From: Paraburkholderia madseniana
GTDB taxonomy: Bacteria; Pseudomonadota; Gammaproteobacteria; Burkholderiales; Burkholderiaceae
Assembly (NCBI RefSeq): GCF_009690905.1
Contig: NZ_VOSW01000077.1
Location: 1-44,287, forward strand
Reading direction: 5' to 3'
DNA: 44,287 nt
In this document: in pieces, positions 42,016-44,287 of the stretch
How positions within the stretch are numbered: the stretch's first letter is position 1
Layout: each line of letters opens with the position of its first letter
Notes under the pieces: generated by a model
Told to the model about the DNA's origin: nothing
The model's database searches: none
What the model saw: the letters and a program-made list of their open reading frames with translations, nothing else
Position numbers and translations under genes: made by a program

Positions 42016-42882
42016 ATGACAACAGTACCAATTGATGGAGACAAGCCCGTCTGGATTCTGCAAGGAAGTTTCGGGCGAGCAACGGTGAACTTCATTAGCC
42101 GTCCGCTTGTCGCGCACGCTCACTCCCAATACCAGTTCCTATTCAAGCTTGGTGGAAGCAACTGCAATTTCCGCATCGGCGCAGACGATTGCACGCTTAC
42201 AGCGGCGCGGGCAATCTGCCTGAACCCTTGGGTCGAACACTCAAAAAGCTGCAGCGACGACGAGCCTTCCCTGATCCTTTCCCTCGTCGTCGAAGCCCCC
42301 TGGTTGCGCCAGCAATTGAAACTCGCCGAAAGCGGCACTGCAAGCATCTTCCCGAAGGCTGAGGTCGTCGTCACACCGGACGTGCAGCACCACGTGGATC
42401 GCATCGCCGCCGCGATCACCAACCACCTGGTCGCCCAGGATGACAATTGCATGCCGATTCTTGCGGATCTGGTGACCGCACTCGGTCGGGACTTTGCCGA
42501 TCCCGCATTGACGGCCGGCATCATCCCGTCAGGCAGACCGGTCGATTTTCGCATCCGCAAAGCATTGGATTTCATCAAGCACGCGTCGCTGACGAATCCC
42601 ACCGTTGCCCAAGTGGCGGCTCAAGTCGGCTTGTCCAGGTCGAGATTCTTCCAGCAATTCCGACTGTGCATGGGCATTTCACCGCAGCACTATATAGATT
42701 GGGTCCGCATGTCTCATGCGATCCAGCTGCTTGGAGCTAGCGATAAACCGCTTTCCGAAGTCGCCGAAGAGTTGGGGTTCGAAGAACACAGCCACTTCAC
42801 CCGTTTCTTCGCACAACACATGGGCGTCCCACCCAGTGAGTTTCGCAGGCACTCGGTGACGCTGGACAATCAGCGCGGCTGA
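42016..42882 (+). CDS. AraC-family regulator
   Basis: A 288-residue AraC/XylS protein. An N-terminal cupin-like sensing part has FISRPLVAHAHSQYQFLFKLGG and ICLNPWVEHS. The C-terminal double helix-turn-helix covers about 180-285: FIKHASLTNPTVAQVAAQVG, SRSRFFQQFRLCMGISPQHY, then SEVAEELGFEEHSHFTRFFA and MGVPPSEFRR. The ATG at 42016 (MTTVP) is chosen with GGAG eleven bases upstream; ATG 42007 lies too close to that site and a GTG at 41980 is less likely. It converges on the FAH gene and is divergent from the hydrolase, either of which may be a target. Confidence 0.9.
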   Translation: MTTVPIDGDKPVWILQGSFGRATVNFISRPLVAHAHSQYQFLFKLGGSNCNFRIGADDCTLTAARAICLNPWVEHSKSCSDDEPSLILSLVVEAPWLRQQLKLAESGTASIFPKAEVVVTPDVQHHVDRIAAAITNHLVAQDDNCMPILADLVTALGRDFADPALTAGIIPSGRPVDFRIRKALDFIKHASLTNPTVAQVAAQVGLSRSRFFQQFRLCMGISPQHYIDWVRMSHAIQLLGASDKPLSEVAEELGFEEHSHFTRFFAQHMGVPPSEFRRHSVTLDNQRG

Positions 42883-42884
42883 AC

Positions 42885-42916
42885 GGGTGTGGGGGTTTCG
42901 AATGATCCCCACACCC
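42885..42916. terminator. bidirectional hairpin between convergent araC-type and FAH genes
   Basis: GGGTGTGGGG (42885-42894) and CCCCACACCC (42907-42916) are perfect complements with a 12-nt loop, just after the AraC stop codon and in the 62-bp gap before the FAH 3' end. Neither side has a long T-run, but position and stability fit termination of both genes. Confidence 0.6.
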
Positions 42917-42944
42917 TCTGAAAGCAGGATTGCGTTAGCCGGAA

Positions 42945-43904
42945 TCAGGCCGCGGATTTCCGCACTGCATAACCGCTTTCACTGACGGACGCATCGGCGG
43001 CTACTGGATTGCCAAGCACACCCAGTCCATCGATCTCCACCTCGACCCAGTCGCCCGCCCGCATATGCACCAGCCCCGGTGTGGGAAAGGGACCGTATTG
43101 ACGCGAGAGGTCATTGCCCTCGACATCATCCGGCTGAGCCTTCAACGCACCAGGCGTGCCCATCGCAATCAGATCACCTGGCCGCAAACGATAACCCTGA
43201 CTCAGATAGCTGATGACTTGCGCAACACTCAACAGCATATCGTCGAGAGGTGCGCTCTGACGAACGACGCCGTTGATGCGAGTCTTGATGGAGTGCGTGG
43301 CAGGATCGCCAAATTCGTCGCGGGTCATCAACCACGGCCCATAGGACCCCGATGCTTCGAAATTCTTGCCGAGGCCGAATTGACGATTGTGCATCTGGAA
43401 CTCGCGAACCGATCCTTCGTTGAGGCAGGTGTAACCCGCCACATGTTCCAGCGCTCGCTCCACCGGAATGTAACGACCAGGCGTGCCTATGACAACACCT
43501 AGTTCGCACTCGTAGTCGAACGCGCGCGCAACGGATTCCGGCGGCGCCAGAATCGGCTCGCCGGCGCCGACATAAGATGCAGCCGTGCGCATGAAAAGGT
43601 GGGGAAATTCCATCGACGTTTGAAGTCCCGTCTCCGCGATATGGCTCTTGAAGTTCAACGCCAAAGCCCACATCGCGTTCGGGCGGTCCAGGAAGGGCTT
43701 GAGTGTGACGTCAGCGAGCGCCCGGTCGCCTTGCCGTCCTTCTGCCGCTAACCGCAACCGCGTGAGTCCATCCTCCTGCTCCAGGATTGAAATGAGGCTT
43801 GATGGCAGGTCCGGGGCGATGTCGGAGACAGCAACAAAATGGGTCGGGCTGGTGACGACTCCTAGTGCGATGCGGCCACCGTCTGAGTAAGCAATAATCT
43901 TCAT
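42945..43904 (-). CDS. fumarylacetoacetate hydrolase-family enzyme
   Basis: A 319-residue FAH-family protein. Metal ligands Glu132 and Glu134 lie in DYECELGVVIG. The active-site stretch NEGSVREFQ is at 162-170 and LGKNFEASGSYGPWL follows near 178-192. The common family wording is ND at the third ligand and FD in the later motif; a subgroup with NEGSVR and GKNF is known, so these changes look family-normal. Members cleave or decarboxylate ring-fission products such as acylpyruvates. The ATG at 43904 begins right at the conserved MKII strand. With an AAHS-type transporter beyond it and an AraC regulator beside it, a role in aromatic-acid breakdown is likely; the exact substrate is unknown. Confidence 0.88.
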   Translation of the reverse strand: MKIIAYSDGGRIALGVVTSPTHFVAVSDIAPDLPSSLISILEQEDGLTRLRLAAEGRQGDRALADVTLKPFLDRPNAMWALALNFKSHIAETGLQTSMEFPHLFMRTAASYVGAGEPILAPPESVARAFDYECELGVVIGTPGRYIPVERALEHVAGYTCLNEGSVREFQMHNRQFGLGKNFEASGSYGPWLMTRDEFGDPATHSIKTRINGVVRQSAPLDDMLLSVAQVISYLSQGYRLRPGDLIAMGTPGALKAQPDDVEGNDLSRQYGPFPTPGLVHMRAGDWVEVEIDGLGVLGNPVAADASVSESGYAVRKSAA

Positions 43905-44067
43905 GATCTAGTGTGTCTTTGGGTTGGATTAAATAGCTGGATTTGCAGTCTGAATGTGGGAGCGCTGTCCCATGTGTGTCGATAGTGCCGGCGGCACGCC
44001 GGCGTTTTCGAGCGTTCATGAGTTCGATTGACGACTCGTCAATCAGCGGAGCATGACGTGGCGAGTC

Positions 44068-44287
44068 TCAGTTCTCGACCACGGCGTTATCGGGAAACTT
44101 TTGAACCGCTCTACGACCGACCAACGATAGGGCGCCGAGAGCGAGGATCGCCGCGCCGGCCGGCGCAACGGCGGTGAGGAGAATCTCGCGCACCGGCCAA
44201 CCGAGCGACAGCAAGCCTCCGCCAATCGCAGGCCCAACGAAGGAACCGACCCGCCCGATTGCATGCCCCCAGCCCACCCCGGTTGCA
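44068..44287 (-). CDS. MFS transporter, AAHS-type C-terminus (partial)
   Basis: The frame enters from the window edge and ends at 44068. About 72 residues are visible: TGVGWGHAIGRVGSFVGPAI, a following hydrophobic helix, VREILLTAVAPAGAAILALG and the soluble tail VGRRAVQKFPDNAVVEN. ATGVGW-x3-GR-x-GS-x-VGP is typical of helix 11 in aromatic acid:H+ symporters (AAHS, PcaK-like). It lies on the FAH strand, upstream of that gene by 163 bp, so uptake of an aromatic acid for the nearby enzymes is a natural reading. The start is outside the window. Confidence 0.75.
   Translation of the reverse strand, partial: ATGVGWGHAIGRVGSFVGPAIGGGLLSLGWPVREILLTAVAPAGAAILALGALSLVGRRAVQKFPDNAVVEN

Noticed and set aside
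41690..42082. N-terminal extension of the alpha/beta hydrolase across the AraC start
   Set aside because: Would overlap the AraC gene and its control region; the family begins at MPFFEREGIRFAY.
43385..43425. Glu at the third metal-ligand position of the FAH-family enzyme as a possible broken site
   Set aside because: A known FAH subgroup carries NEGSVR and GKNF wording, so it is probably normal.
1..44287. tRNA, rRNA, CRISPR arrays, prophage or toxin-antitoxin genes
   Set aside because: None could be recognised by eye on either strand; the repeat content is limited to the first 0.65 kb and small hairpins.

Overview
The window reads as chromosomal DNA of a high-GC betaproteobacterium, most likely Paraburkholderia/Burkholderia. 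This rests on the protein families present (DUF3138 outer-membrane protein, DUF72, PuuR-type cupin regulator, PolB) and on the dispersed-repeat style of the first 0.65 kb. No rRNA, tRNA, CRISPR array, phage gene or intact insertion sequence was recognised.

Layout. 1-650: a repeat element with two long inverted arms (82-218 and 469-604) and compact hairpins. 829-6102: housekeeping genes (DUF72 protein, DAHP synthase aroG with a TTG start, HU protein) and a membrane-anchored GGDEF-EAL protein; the hup to GGDEF-EAL gap holds a broken or very short secreted peptide. 6173-13468: accessory transport and regulation (DUF899 protein, LysR, MFS, AhpD-like protein, a DedA-rhodanese fusion, and a MarR-MFS operon whose regulator has a C-terminal Cys cluster and a palindromic operator).

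13475-30061 is the core, a complete polyamine locus. On the minus strand lie puuR, puuC and speB (agmatinase). Divergent from them, after a 0.9 kb control region, are puuD, puuA, a spuC-type aminotransferase, potF-potG-potH-potI, a DUF3138 outer-membrane barrel and two adjacent puuB-type oxidases. The predicted flow is: DUF3138 barrel (proposed outer-membrane entry), PotFGHI uptake plus agmatine to putrescine by SpeB, then either gamma-glutamylation (PuuA, PuuB, PuuC, PuuD) or direct transamination (SpuC), with PuuC also able to oxidise aldehydes. Perfect hairpins sit at three intercistronic gaps of this operon, on both sides of potF and after the barrel gene.

30155-35931: a minus-strand set of two tandem L-2-haloacid-dehalogenase-like HAD genes and an Lrp/AsnC regulator, then a LysR gene divergent from a cytosine-deaminase-like amidohydrolase. 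A paralogous amidohydrolase lies convergently, and the two overlap at their 3' ends. 36101-37307: the C-terminal remnant of what looks like a DUF979 membrane protein abuts an intact DUF2891 gene, which suggests a deletion of the usual DUF969-DUF979 partners. 37502-40876: PRC-barrel protein, DNA polymerase II (polB) and a His-rich secreted peptide. 40901-44287: an alpha/beta hydrolase, an AraC regulator, a fumarylacetoacetate-hydrolase-family enzyme and the 3' end of an AAHS-type aromatic-acid transporter, consistent with a small aromatic-catabolic cluster cut by the window edge.

All functions are assigned by reading motifs and remembered family sequences; no database search was run.
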